A stretch of 33,473 nt of DNA from an uncultured Eubacterium sp. (GTDB taxonomy: Bacteria > Bacillota > Clostridia > Oscillospirales > Acutalibacteraceae): contig UQPH01000015.1 in assembly GCA_900542875.1 (NCBI GenBank), forward strand, positions 1-33,473, written 5' to 3'. Numbering within the stretch: position 1 is the first letter of the stretch; the number at the start of each line of letters is the position of its first letter. The notes under the pieces are model-generated. The model worked only from the letters and a program-made list of their open reading frames with translations, was not told the origin of the DNA and made no database searches. The translations under genes and the position numbers were made by a program. This document shows positions 15,701 to 23,240 of this stretch, piece after piece.

Positions 15701-16630
15701 CTATTCTGCAAGCAGGCTTTTAATCTGCTTTGCCGATTCGGGAACAATAACATTGTTGTCGTCATATTCCGCATTTGCGGTATAGACGGAAATATCCGTA
15801 TTCTTTTTGCAAAATACTTCCACGGCGTCTATATTGTCTTGAAAATCACGCACTGTTATATTGGTCTTTGACGAATTAATAAACAGTCTGAACAGCGACT
15901 GTGAATCATCAAAATTCTTTTCATTAAAAAGTCCCGACAATGCGTAAATTATTACCTGATTTGCCTTTTCGAGTTTATAGCCGTCATTTGAATAATATCT
16001 CAAAATACCCGACAGAGAATTACCCGTAATATTCTCTTCGCCCTTATTCAATCGAACGGAATAGGTATCTTCGTTATTAACCGAATCATTAAACTTAACG
16101 CTCTCGTCACTTGGGTAAACAAAGGTGCCTAATTTATTTATAAAAGCGATAAAATCGTCTTTATCAAAATCGGCGTAGTAATCTATATTAATTCCGAGAA
16201 AAGCCGTCAGTTTGGTCTGTAAAGCGGCACCTCCGCCCGAAGTATAAATATCGGCAATACTTACCGAATCAATAACGGTTTTCGGCGAGAGAGTACATAT
16301 TTTATACGAGAGATTGTCTCTGTCCGCCTGAACAAGAAAAATATAATGAATGATTTTTTTATTGCTGTCCGTTTCAAAAACAAGAAAATTTCGTTTCCCG
16401 CTGATTTGAGGCAAGTTATCCTCGGGATTTACTCCGACAGCCTCGGTGGTAACCTCGTCACCTGCAAAAAATTCCTTAACCGACGAATATTTTGTATTTA
16501 ATATTATGGCAAATATCGTTGTAAAAACAATAATCAAGGCTAACAAAATAAGTAAAATTCTCTCTTCGGTACTGCTTTTATAATTTGATTTTGAAATATA
16601 AATATCTCCACGGTTTTTGAAAATTTTCAT
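15701..16630 (-). CDS. Degenerate LCP-like (LytR-CpsA-Psr) membrane-anchored protein
   Basis: A 309-residue protein with a cytoplasmic N-terminus of about 22 residues, one membrane segment (about 25-45) and a large outer domain. The part IYTSGGGAALQTKLTAFLGINIDYYADFDKDDF, read as short blocks (SGGGAALQTKL, GINIDYYADFD, FINKLGTFVYP), follows the LCP core. LCP proteins attach teichoic acids or polysaccharides to peptidoglycan. However, the LCP arginine motif (PRDT or LRDT) is here SPKT, and the upstream R-x-D-T segment is also missing, so phosphotransferase activity is doubtful. A strong AAAGGAGG site and a consensus promoter precede it, and folE follows 18 bases later. The assignment is moderate; it might be a non-catalytic relative. 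Confidence 0.65.
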   Translation of the reverse strand: MKIFKNRGDIYISKSNYKSSTEERILLILLALIIVFTTIFAIILNTKYSSVKEFFAGDEVTTEAVGVNPEDNLPQISGKRNFLVFETDSNKKIIHYIFLVQADRDNLSYKICTLSPKTVIDSVSIADIYTSGGGAALQTKLTAFLGINIDYYADFDKDDFIAFINKLGTFVYPSDESVKFNDSVNNEDTYSVRLNKGEENITGNSLSGILRYYSNDGYKLEKANQVIIYALSGLFNEKNFDDSQSLFRLFINSSKTNITVRDFQDNIDAVEVFCKKNTDISVYTANAEYDDNNVIVPESAKQIKSLLAE

Positions 16631-16667
16631 TTTGTCGCCTCCTTTAATTTTGTCTTCTTATTGCTTT

Positions 16668-16696
16668 ATTATAGATTAATAATACATAAAATGCAA
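16668..16696 (-). promoter_or_regulatory. Promoter of the LCP-like/folate operon
   Basis: On the minus strand TTGCAT (16696-16691), a 17-base spacer and a perfect TATAAT (16673-16668) lie about 38 bases before the LCP-like start codon. No other good promoter is seen before folE, so it likely drives folE-folP-folB-folK as well. Confidence 0.68.
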
Positions 16697-16764
16697 TATA
16701 ACTTTTAAGTAAAATAAACTACTTTTTTATCGTTCTAAAATATTAATGTTTATAATTATTATTA

Positions 16765-16793
16765 TTGACATATATAAATATATAATATATAAT
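16765..16793 (+). promoter_or_regulatory. dnaA promoter
   Basis: A perfect TTGACA (16765-16770), 17-base spacer and perfect TATAAT (16788-16793), about 110 bases before the dnaA start. The leader contains an inverted repeat TGCCG / CGGCA (16807-16811 and 16826-16830). No canonical DnaA box was found in this region, so classical autorepression at the promoter is not evident. Confidence 0.72.
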
Positions 16794-16903
16794 ATTAGAT
16801 GTATTATGCCGTAATTTTTATTCTGCGGCACCTAAAAACCGTTACAATATATTTTAATGATAAATAACCTAAAGAACCAAATAAAACAACAGGAGCTTAT
16901 TTA

Positions 16904-18250
16904 ATGGATAACTATCGGGAATTATGGGATAATATCCTGGAATATTGCAAAAAATACACCACGGAAACTGCATTTAATTTGTGGTTTCAATCTATAAGAA
17001 TAAAAGAATTTACCGGAAAAAGCGTTACACTGGAATTTAAGAGCGAATATTTTAAGAGTACATTCGTTAAGATGTATGACAATTTAATTCACGATGCCTT
17101 TGCCGAGGTGTGCGGAATAAAACTTGATGTGGATTATTGCTCTGTTGAGGACGAAACGGTAAAAAGTGAAAAAAAGGAGAGTAATCTTGAGGATTTCAAA
17201 AATGAAATTTATACCTTTGATAATTTCATAGTAGGTCCGTCAAACCGTTTTGCACACGCTGCGGCAAAAGCCATTGCGGCAGACCCGGGCGGACAAATTT
17301 CCGGTTCGTCTCCTGTTTTTTATACATATAATCCTTTGTTTATCTACGGTGCGAGCGGACTGGGAAAAACTCATTTGCTTAACGCTATCAGTTACGAAGT
17401 TGCAAAAAATTACCCCGAAATGAAAATTAAATATATCAAGGCGGAAAATTTTGCAAACGAATTTATAGCAAGTCTCGGAAGAAAAAATGTTGACGAATTT
17501 CACGACAAGTACAGAAACAATATTGATTTGTTTTTGGTAGATGATATTCAGTTTATTGCAGGTAAAACGCAAACGGAAGAAGAATTTTTTCATACCTTTA
17601 ACAGTTTGATTGATAACGGAAAACAAATTGTACTTACCTCGGACAGACCTCCGAAAGAAATCAAATCGCTCACCGAAAGACTTTGCGGCAGATTTGAAAG
17701 CGGTCTTATGGCAGACATTCAACCTCCCGAATTTGAAACAAGATGTGCAATCATTAAGAGAAAGGCTCAACTTCTCGATCTTGATATGAGTGAACACAAC
17801 AATGTTGTGGAATATATCGCACAAAACATTAAGTCAAATATCAGACAACTTGAAGGTATAACAAAAAAACTTCAGGTACTTTGTAAATTCAGCGAATGCG
17901 AGCCTACCATTGCTTTGGCACAGGCGGCAATTAAAGATGTTCAAAACGATACAAGACCTATCGGCGATGTAATTAACAGCATAGTGGACGAAGTAAGCAG
18001 AACAACGGGCGTTTCTGTCGAGGACATTTACAGTAAAAAACAGACCTCGGATGTAAGCAACGCAAGAAAAATGTGCTTTTACATTATCAGAGAAATTACC
18101 GATATGAGTCACAAAGCTATCGGAGAAAAATTTGGACGAGACCACTCAACCGTTATGTATAATGTCGAAAAATTTGGAGAGAAAATCAAAAAGGATGCAA
18201 CAATCAACAATCAGGTTACCGATATTATAAATAATCTGAGAAACGATTAA
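16904..18250 (+). CDS. dnaA: Chromosomal replication initiator DnaA
   Basis: Binds DnaA boxes at oriC, opens the duplex and helps load the helicase. The 448-residue protein has domain I (1-80), a short linker domain II (about 80-102), an AAA+ domain with Walker A GASGLGKT (149-156) and Walker B LFLVDDIQF, and the C-terminal DNA-binding domain with the signature GRDHSTVMYNVEKF. An ACAGGAGC ribosome site lies nine bases before the ATG. It is followed immediately by the DnaA-box cluster, and dnaN begins 259 bases downstream. Confidence 0.98.
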   Translation: MDNYRELWDNILEYCKKYTTETAFNLWFQSIRIKEFTGKSVTLEFKSEYFKSTFVKMYDNLIHDAFAEVCGIKLDVDYCSVEDETVKSEKKESNLEDFKNEIYTFDNFIVGPSNRFAHAAAKAIAADPGGQISGSSPVFYTYNPLFIYGASGLGKTHLLNAISYEVAKNYPEMKIKYIKAENFANEFIASLGRKNVDEFHDKYRNNIDLFLVDDIQFIAGKTQTEEEFFHTFNSLIDNGKQIVLTSDRPPKEIKSLTERLCGRFESGLMADIQPPEFETRCAIIKRKAQLLDLDMSEHNNVVEYIAQNIKSNIRQLEGITKKLQVLCKFSECEPTIALAQAAIKDVQNDTRPIGDVINSIVDEVSRTTGVSVEDIYSKKQTSDVSNARKMCFYIIREITDMSHKAIGEKFGRDHSTVMYNVEKFGEKIKKDATINNQVTDIINNLRND

Positions 18251-18440
18251 TTTTCCACATAATTTTCCTTTTCCACATAAAAATTTTTCACATAGGGTGT
18301 TGAAAACATAAATTTTCCACACCGTCAACATTTTTTACACAAACCGTATGTGAAAAAAATATAACCAAAAAATGCAGTAATATAAAGGCAAAAATAAGTT
18401 TTACACATTTTGCACAGCCTCTAATATTACTACTATAAGA
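18251..18440 (+). other. oriC: Replication origin oriC with DnaA boxes and DnaA-trio-like element
   Basis: Starting at the base after the dnaA stop, nine-base DnaA-box-like sites occur at 18251 (TTTTCCACA), 18269 (same), 18284 (TTTTTCACA), 18313 (TTTTCCACA), 18333 (TTTTACACA), 18349 (TTTTTCACA, reverse), 18399 (TTTTACACA) and 18408 (TTTTGCACA). The last two abut without a gap. They are followed by a short GC-richer GCCT and then CTAATATTACTACTA (18421-18435), whose complement reads as 3'-GAT-TAT-AAT-GAT-GAT. This matches the B. subtilis unwinding region (tandem boxes, GC cluster, DnaA-trios, AT-rich DNA). The boxes differ from the TTATCCACA consensus mainly in the third base. Confidence 0.88.
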
Positions 18441-18456
18441 ATTCTTTTATGTTTAG

Positions 18457-18485
18457 TTGAATTTTTGCATATTGGGATTTTTAAT
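18457..18485 (+). promoter_or_regulatory. Candidate dnaN promoter
   Basis: TTGAAT (18457-18462), a 17-base spacer and TTTAAT (18480-18485), 24 bases before the dnaN start and just downstream of the DnaA-trio-like element. Each box has one or two mismatches from consensus. Confidence 0.45.
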
Positions 18486-18509
18486 ACGATAAATAAAAAG
18501 GAGTGCTTT

Positions 18510-19628
18510 ATGAAATTTATATGTAACACAAAAGAACTGTCAAACGCATGCAATAATGTAATGAGAGCAGTAAGCGCAAAAGTTACCATTCCTACCATAG
18601 AGGGTATTCTCATAGAATGCGGAAGCAATACATTAAGTCTTACGGGATATGATTTTGAATTCGGTATTAATACAATTATGTCGGTTGACGTAATAGAACC
18701 GGGAGCAATAGTAATTAATGCAAAAGTTCTTTGCGATATTATTCGTAAACTTGATAACGATGATATTACCATAGAAACAAATTCAAATTCCGTATCTTTA
18801 AGTTGCGGTGCGGCACAGTATAATATCACCGGTATTGACGCAGAGGATTATCCCGAACTGCCGTCGGTTAATAACGGTAAAAAAATTGAACTCAGTCAAT
18901 CACTCCTTTATTCCATGGTAAGTCAAACTCTCTTTGCAGTAGCGGACAGCGAATCGTCAAAACCTGTTTTTACCGGTCTTAAATTTGAAATAAGAAACGG
19001 TGAAATTACTATGATAGGCGTAGACGGCTACCGTCTTGCAATCAGAAAAGAATCAATAAATTATGACGGAGAAGATTTAGACTTTGTTGTTCCGAAAAAG
19101 ACAATAAGAGAACTTATTAAACTGTTTAATCTTGAGGATGACAGTAAGGTAAGTATTTCAATAAGTAAGAGACATATTGTATTTGAAGTGGATAATTACA
19201 GCATTATCAGCCGACTTCTTGACGGTGAATTTATAGAATACAATGCTGCTATTCCGAAAGAGACAACCACAACGGTTTTAATCAATACGCAGGATGCAAT
19301 TGATTGTATAGAAAGAACTCTTCCCGTTATTGAAAATAATCAAAAGAATCCTATCAGATGTTTATTTGATAATGACCAAATGAGAGTTTCAACCGTATCA
19401 AGTCTCGGCAGAGTTATTAACTATACTCACGCAAATACTTCGGGTGCAAGAGTTGAAATCGGCTTTAACTCAAAATTTATGCTTGACGCACTCAACGCAA
19501 GTGATGTCGATCAGGTTAAAATTCAACTTGTGGGACCGGTAAGTCCTACGGTAATTAAACCTATCGAGGGAGATAATTTTATATTCTTAGTATTACCTAT
19601 GAGGTTAAAAAATGAAAATCAAGGTTAA
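18510..19628 (+). CDS. dnaN: DNA polymerase III beta subunit (sliding clamp)
   Basis: The ring-shaped clamp that tethers replicative polymerase to DNA. The 372-residue protein begins MKFICNTKELSNACN and ends with VLPMRLKNENQG, the usual C-terminal clamp ending (normally near LPMR). The segment GYRLAIRK is the conserved mid-clamp motif. The ATG at 18510 is chosen because AAAGGAG lies seven bases upstream; the in-frame ATG at 18465 has no ribosome site and lies within the promoter region. Its 3' end overlaps yaaA by 17 bases. Confidence 0.97.
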   Translation: MKFICNTKELSNACNNVMRAVSAKVTIPTIEGILIECGSNTLSLTGYDFEFGINTIMSVDVIEPGAIVINAKVLCDIIRKLDNDDITIETNSNSVSLSCGAAQYNITGIDAEDYPELPSVNNGKKIELSQSLLYSMVSQTLFAVADSESSKPVFTGLKFEIRNGEITMIGVDGYRLAIRKESINYDGEDLDFVVPKKTIRELIKLFNLEDDSKVSISISKRHIVFEVDNYSIISRLLDGEFIEYNAAIPKETTTTVLINTQDAIDCIERTLPVIENNQKNPIRCLFDNDQMRVSTVSSLGRVINYTHANTSGARVEIGFNSKFMLDALNASDVDQVKIQLVGPVSPTVIKPIEGDNFIFLVLPMRLKNENQG

Positions 19629-19863
19629 AGCGGCACCGCATAAAAAAGAGACGGTTAAAATAAATACAGATTTTATTCAGCTGCAATCATTCTTAAAATT
19701 TAAGGGAATTGCCGAAACGGGCGGTCAGGCAAAAGAATTTATTCAAGACGGAATAATCGCCGTAAACGGAGAAATTTGTACTGCCAGAGGAAAAAAATTA
19801 AGAAACGGCGATATTGTTTCCGCTTTTGCCACAGATTATGAAATAATAAATGAAGATAAGTAA
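19612..19863 (+). CDS. yaaA: S4-domain RNA-binding protein YaaA
   Basis: An 83-residue S4-like protein, the usual small gene between dnaN and recF in Firmicutes; the family has been linked to ribosome assembly and recycling. The S4 pattern is visible in LQSFLKFKGIAETGGQAKEFI followed by DGIIAVNGE and RGKKLRNGDIV (given as separate blocks: FLKFKGIAETGGQAK, IQDGIIAVNGE, KKLRNGDIV). It overlaps dnaN by 17 bases and recF by 14 bases, so expression is coupled to both. The start has a GAGG site six bases upstream inside dnaN. Confidence 0.93.
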   Translation: MKIKVKAAPHKKETVKINTDFIQLQSFLKFKGIAETGGQAKEFIQDGIIAVNGEICTARGKKLRNGDIVSAFATDYEIINEDK

Positions 19864-20938
19864 AATTGTTCTTGAAAATTACAGAAACATAGAAAATCTG
19901 ACAGCCAAATTTGACGATGTTAATATTATTTGGGGCGAGAATGCTCAGGGTAAAACGAATTTAACCGAGGCAATTTATCTTTTTACGGGAGCACACAGTT
20001 TCAGAGGCAACAAAGATAAAGAATTAATTATGTTCGGCAAAAACAGAAGCCGTCTGTATCTTGAATTTTACGGTAATAACAGAGAACAAAACGCAGAAAT
20101 CGAAATCGAAAAAAGAAAAAAAGTTAAGTTAAACGGTATCGCAAAAAAAAGTGCAACGGCTCTCGGCGACGAAATAAAGACTGTTATTTTCAGTCCCGTA
20201 CATTTAAGTATGGTTAAGGACGGACCGAGCGAAAGACGAAAATTTGTCGATTCGGCACTTTGTCAGTTAAAAAGCAATTACCGTAATTTGCTGAAAAATT
20301 ATAATAAAGCACTCGAACAGAGAAACTATATACTGAAAAACAGCGAGTCTTTGCACCAAACAGAGGCAACGCTTGAAATTTGGGATATGTCGCTTGCAAA
20401 ATCGGGAGCAAAAATAATTTATCAGCGAATGAAATATATCGAGGCATTGGCTCCGTATTTGAAAGATATATTCAAGGGACTGAGCGGCGGCAGTGAGGAG
20501 ATAGAGTTAAAATATATCGGAGCGACTGAATTTACAAACGATATAAACGATATAGAAAATAAACTTTATGACACACTGAGAACGCATATCAAAACAGATA
20601 TAATCAATCATACAACCACAAAAGGTCCGCACAGAGACGATATAGAAATTTTGATTAATTCAAAATCGGTAAAATTGTACGGCTCACAGGGACAGCAGCG
20701 TTCGTGCGTTTTGGCTATGAAATTAGCCGAGGCAAGTTTGCTAAAAGAAAAAACAGGAATTGAACCGGTTGCTCTTTTAGACGATGTGATGAGCGAACTT
20801 GACGAAAAAAGACAGGATTATATCTTAAATCATATTAAAAATTTGCAGGTTTTTATCACCTGCTGTGACAAAGAAACGATATTAAGGCTGAAAAAGGGCA
20901 AAACATTTCATATAGAAAACGGAAAAATTGTACCTTAA
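19850..20938 (+). CDS. recF: DNA replication and repair protein RecF
   Basis: An SMC-like ATPase that loads RecA at gaps and helps restart stalled forks. The 362-residue protein shows the Walker A WGENAQGKTNLTEAIY (about residues 30-45), the ABC signature region GSQGQQRSCVLAMKLAEA and Walker B PVALLDDVMSELDEKRQ near the C-terminus. It starts inside yaaA and is followed by remB after 21 bases. Confidence 0.97.
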   Translation: MKISKIVLENYRNIENLTAKFDDVNIIWGENAQGKTNLTEAIYLFTGAHSFRGNKDKELIMFGKNRSRLYLEFYGNNREQNAEIEIEKRKKVKLNGIAKKSATALGDEIKTVIFSPVHLSMVKDGPSERRKFVDSALCQLKSNYRNLLKNYNKALEQRNYILKNSESLHQTEATLEIWDMSLAKSGAKIIYQRMKYIEALAPYLKDIFKGLSGGSEEIELKYIGATEFTNDINDIENKLYDTLRTHIKTDIINHTTTKGPHRDDIEILINSKSVKLYGSQGQQRSCVLAMKLAEASLLKEKTGIEPVALLDDVMSELDEKRQDYILNHIKNLQVFITCCDKETILRLKKGKTFHIENGKIVP

Positions 20939-20959
20939 AAGGCTCAAAAAAGTAAAAAT

Positions 20960-21196
20960 ATGTACTTACACATAGGCGAAGACACTTTAATTAAAGACAA
21001 AGAAATTATAGGAATTTTCGATATGGATACCTCGACGGTTAATAAAGCCACCAGAGATTATCTGAAAAAAGCGGAAACAGACAAAAAAGTAATTTATGTA
21101 AACTATGACTTACCCAAATGCTTTGTTGTAACAGACGATAAAGTATATGTAAGTCCGATAAACACCGGCACACTGAATAAGCGTGCTAAGTCATAA
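20960..21196 (+). CDS. remB: RemB/DUF370 family protein
   Basis: A 78-residue protein of the DUF370 family, located between recF and gyrB exactly as remB (yaaB) of B. subtilis, which affects extracellular matrix gene expression. It begins MYLHIGEDTLIKDKEIIGIF, with the conserved DMDTSTVNKATRDYL block and a C-terminal YVSPINTGTLNKR. The ribosome site is weak (AAGGCT). The regulatory role in this organism is inferred from family and position only. Confidence 0.88.
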   Translation: MYLHIGEDTLIKDKEIIGIFDMDTSTVNKATRDYLKKAETDKKVIYVNYDLPKCFVVTDDKVYVSPINTGTLNKRAKS

Positions 21197-21211
21197 AACG
21201 GGGTTTTGTAA

Positions 21212-23215
21212 ATGGCAGAAGAAAATATTAAAGAAAAAGTAACAAATCTTGAAGAAGAGGATATGGATACCGTTGTAACAGACGAGTATAATGCCGATGA
21301 TATTCAGGTCTTAGAGGGACTTGAGGCGGTAAGAAAACGTCCGGGTATGTATATCGGTTCAACCGGACCGAGAGGTCTGCATCATCTTGTTTACGAAATT
21401 GTTGATAACTCTATCGATGAAGCGTTGGCAGGATTTTGTACTCATATCGAGACTGAAATTTTACCGGGCAATGTTATTACCGTAAGAGATAACGGCCGTG
21501 GTATTCCTACCGGTATTAATGAAAAAACAGGACTTCCTGCGGTGACGGTTGTACTTACCGTGCTTCACGCAGGCGGTAAATTCGGCGGCTCGGGATATAA
21601 AGTTTCGGGCGGTCTTCACGGCGTAGGTTCGTCTGTTGTAAATGCACTGAGCGAATGGATGGAAGTTGAGGTAACTCAAAACGGCCACATTTACGCACAG
21701 AGATTTGAGCGAGGCAAACCGGTAAACGATTTACATATTATCGGCGACAGCGACGGTCACGGAACATTTATTAAGTTCAAAGCGGACGACGAAATATTCC
21801 AAGAAACGACAAAATATTCTTTTGACGTTCTTGAGCGCAGACTCAGAGAGCAGGCATTTCTTAATGCAGGACTTTCTATCAGTTTAACCGATAAAAGAGA
21901 ACTGACAGAAAAAGCTGCGGACGATAAATACGGAGAGGACGAGCACACCGCCGTTTACTGCTATGAGGGCGGTATTCGCTCATTCGTTGAATGGATAAAC
22001 GAGAGCAGAGGACTCAATCCGATTCAAAACGAGGTTATTCATATCTCTACCACAAAGGGAGACAGAAGTGCCGAGGTTGCGCTCTGTTATACAGACAGTT
22101 ACAGCGAAACCCTGCTTTCATTTGCAAACAATATCAACACCATAGACGGCGGTACTCACGAGACAGGCTTTAAGACTGCACTCACAAGAGTATTTAACGA
22201 CTACGGCAGAAAATTCAATATACTCAAAGACAGCGACAAAAAGTTCACCGGTGACGATGTTCGTGAGGGTATTACGGCGGTTATCAGCGTTAAACTGACG
22301 GAAGCTCAGTTTGAGGGACAGACAAAGGGCAAACTCGGTAATACGGATATTACGGGTTTGGTTTCAACTCTCGTTTACGATAAGTTGATGACTTATTTTG
22401 AAGAGCATCCGCAGGTTGCAAAAACCCTCCTTAACAAATCGCTTGACGCTTCCCGTGCAAGAGAGGCGGCGAGAAAAGCGAGAGAAAACGCAAGAAGAAA
22501 ATCTCCGCTTGAGAGCAACTCACTTCCGGGCAAACTTACCGACTGTACCTCGAAAGACCCGAGTAAATGCGAAATATATATCGTCGAGGGTGACTCCGCA
22601 GGCGGTTCGGCAAAACTGGGAAGAGACCCTCAATATATGGCTATTCTTCCGCTTTGGGGTAAAATGCTTAATGTAGAAAAAGCGAGACTCGACAAAGTTT
22701 ACGGAAACGAAAAGCTTGTTCCCGTAATTACGGCACTCGGTACAGGTATCGGCGAGGATTTTGATATTACAAAGCTCAGATACCACAAAATTGTACTTAT
22801 GGCGGATGCCGATGTCGACGGTGCACATATCACAACGCTTCTTTTAACTTTCTTTTTCAGATATATGCCCGAACTTATTAATGGCGGACATATTTTTCTT
22901 GCACAGCCGCCGCTGTTTAAGATAACTAAAAACAAAAAGAGCGAATACGCATACTCCGACGAGCAGAGAGACTCTCTCATAGAGCAGATGGGCGGAGATT
23001 GTGATATTCAGAGATACAAAGGTCTCGGTGAGATGGACCCCGAACAGCTTTGGGAAACCACTATGGACCCTGAGTTCAGAACAATGAAGCGTGTAACAAT
23101 TGACGATGCACAGGTTGCAAGCGAAAACTTCTCAATTCTTATGGGTGAGGATGTTGAGCCTCGCCGTCAGTTTATTGAGCAGAACGCTAAGTTCGTTAAG
23201 AATTTGGATATTTAA
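21212..23215 (+). CDS. gyrB: DNA gyrase subunit B
   Basis: ATPase subunit of gyrase. The 667-residue protein carries the GHKL ATPase motifs EIVDNSIDEALAG, DNGRGIPTG and GGLHGVGSSVVNAL, the TOPRIM segment IVEGDSAGGSAK with the metal site MADADVDGAHI, and the C-terminal QRYKGLGEMDPEQLWETTM. An acidic N-terminal tail of about 28 residues precedes the conserved LEGLEAVRKRPGMYIGS. The ribosome site (CGGGG) is modest. gyrA begins 25 bases downstream, giving a co-expressed gyrBA pair. The large insert typical of proteobacterial GyrB is absent. Confidence 0.98.
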   Translation: MAEENIKEKVTNLEEEDMDTVVTDEYNADDIQVLEGLEAVRKRPGMYIGSTGPRGLHHLVYEIVDNSIDEALAGFCTHIETEILPGNVITVRDNGRGIPTGINEKTGLPAVTVVLTVLHAGGKFGGSGYKVSGGLHGVGSSVVNALSEWMEVEVTQNGHIYAQRFERGKPVNDLHIIGDSDGHGTFIKFKADDEIFQETTKYSFDVLERRLREQAFLNAGLSISLTDKRELTEKAADDKYGEDEHTAVYCYEGGIRSFVEWINESRGLNPIQNEVIHISTTKGDRSAEVALCYTDSYSETLLSFANNINTIDGGTHETGFKTALTRVFNDYGRKFNILKDSDKKFTGDDVREGITAVISVKLTEAQFEGQTKGKLGNTDITGLVSTLVYDKLMTYFEEHPQVAKTLLNKSLDASRAREAARKARENARRKSPLESNSLPGKLTDCTSKDPSKCEIYIVEGDSAGGSAKLGRDPQYMAILPLWGKMLNVEKARLDKVYGNEKLVPVITALGTGIGEDFDITKLRYHKIVLMADADVDGAHITTLLLTFFFRYMPELINGGHIFLAQPPLFKITKNKKSEYAYSDEQRDSLIEQMGGDCDIQRYKGLGEMDPEQLWETTMDPEFRTMKRVTIDDAQVASENFSILMGEDVEPRRQFIEQNAKFVKNLDI

Positions 23216-23240
23216 TTTGGAAGAATAGGAGATATTTATA

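Noticed and set aside
16631..16903. Second origin region upstream of dnaA
   Set aside because: The region is AT-rich and holds two promoters, but no TTWTNCACA-type box was found; the boxes are all downstream of dnaA.
21257..21268. Downstream gyrB start at the second Met
   Set aside because: The AGAGG there is too close to the ATG; the first ATG keeps an acidic tail compatible with the family and has a usable, if modest, site.
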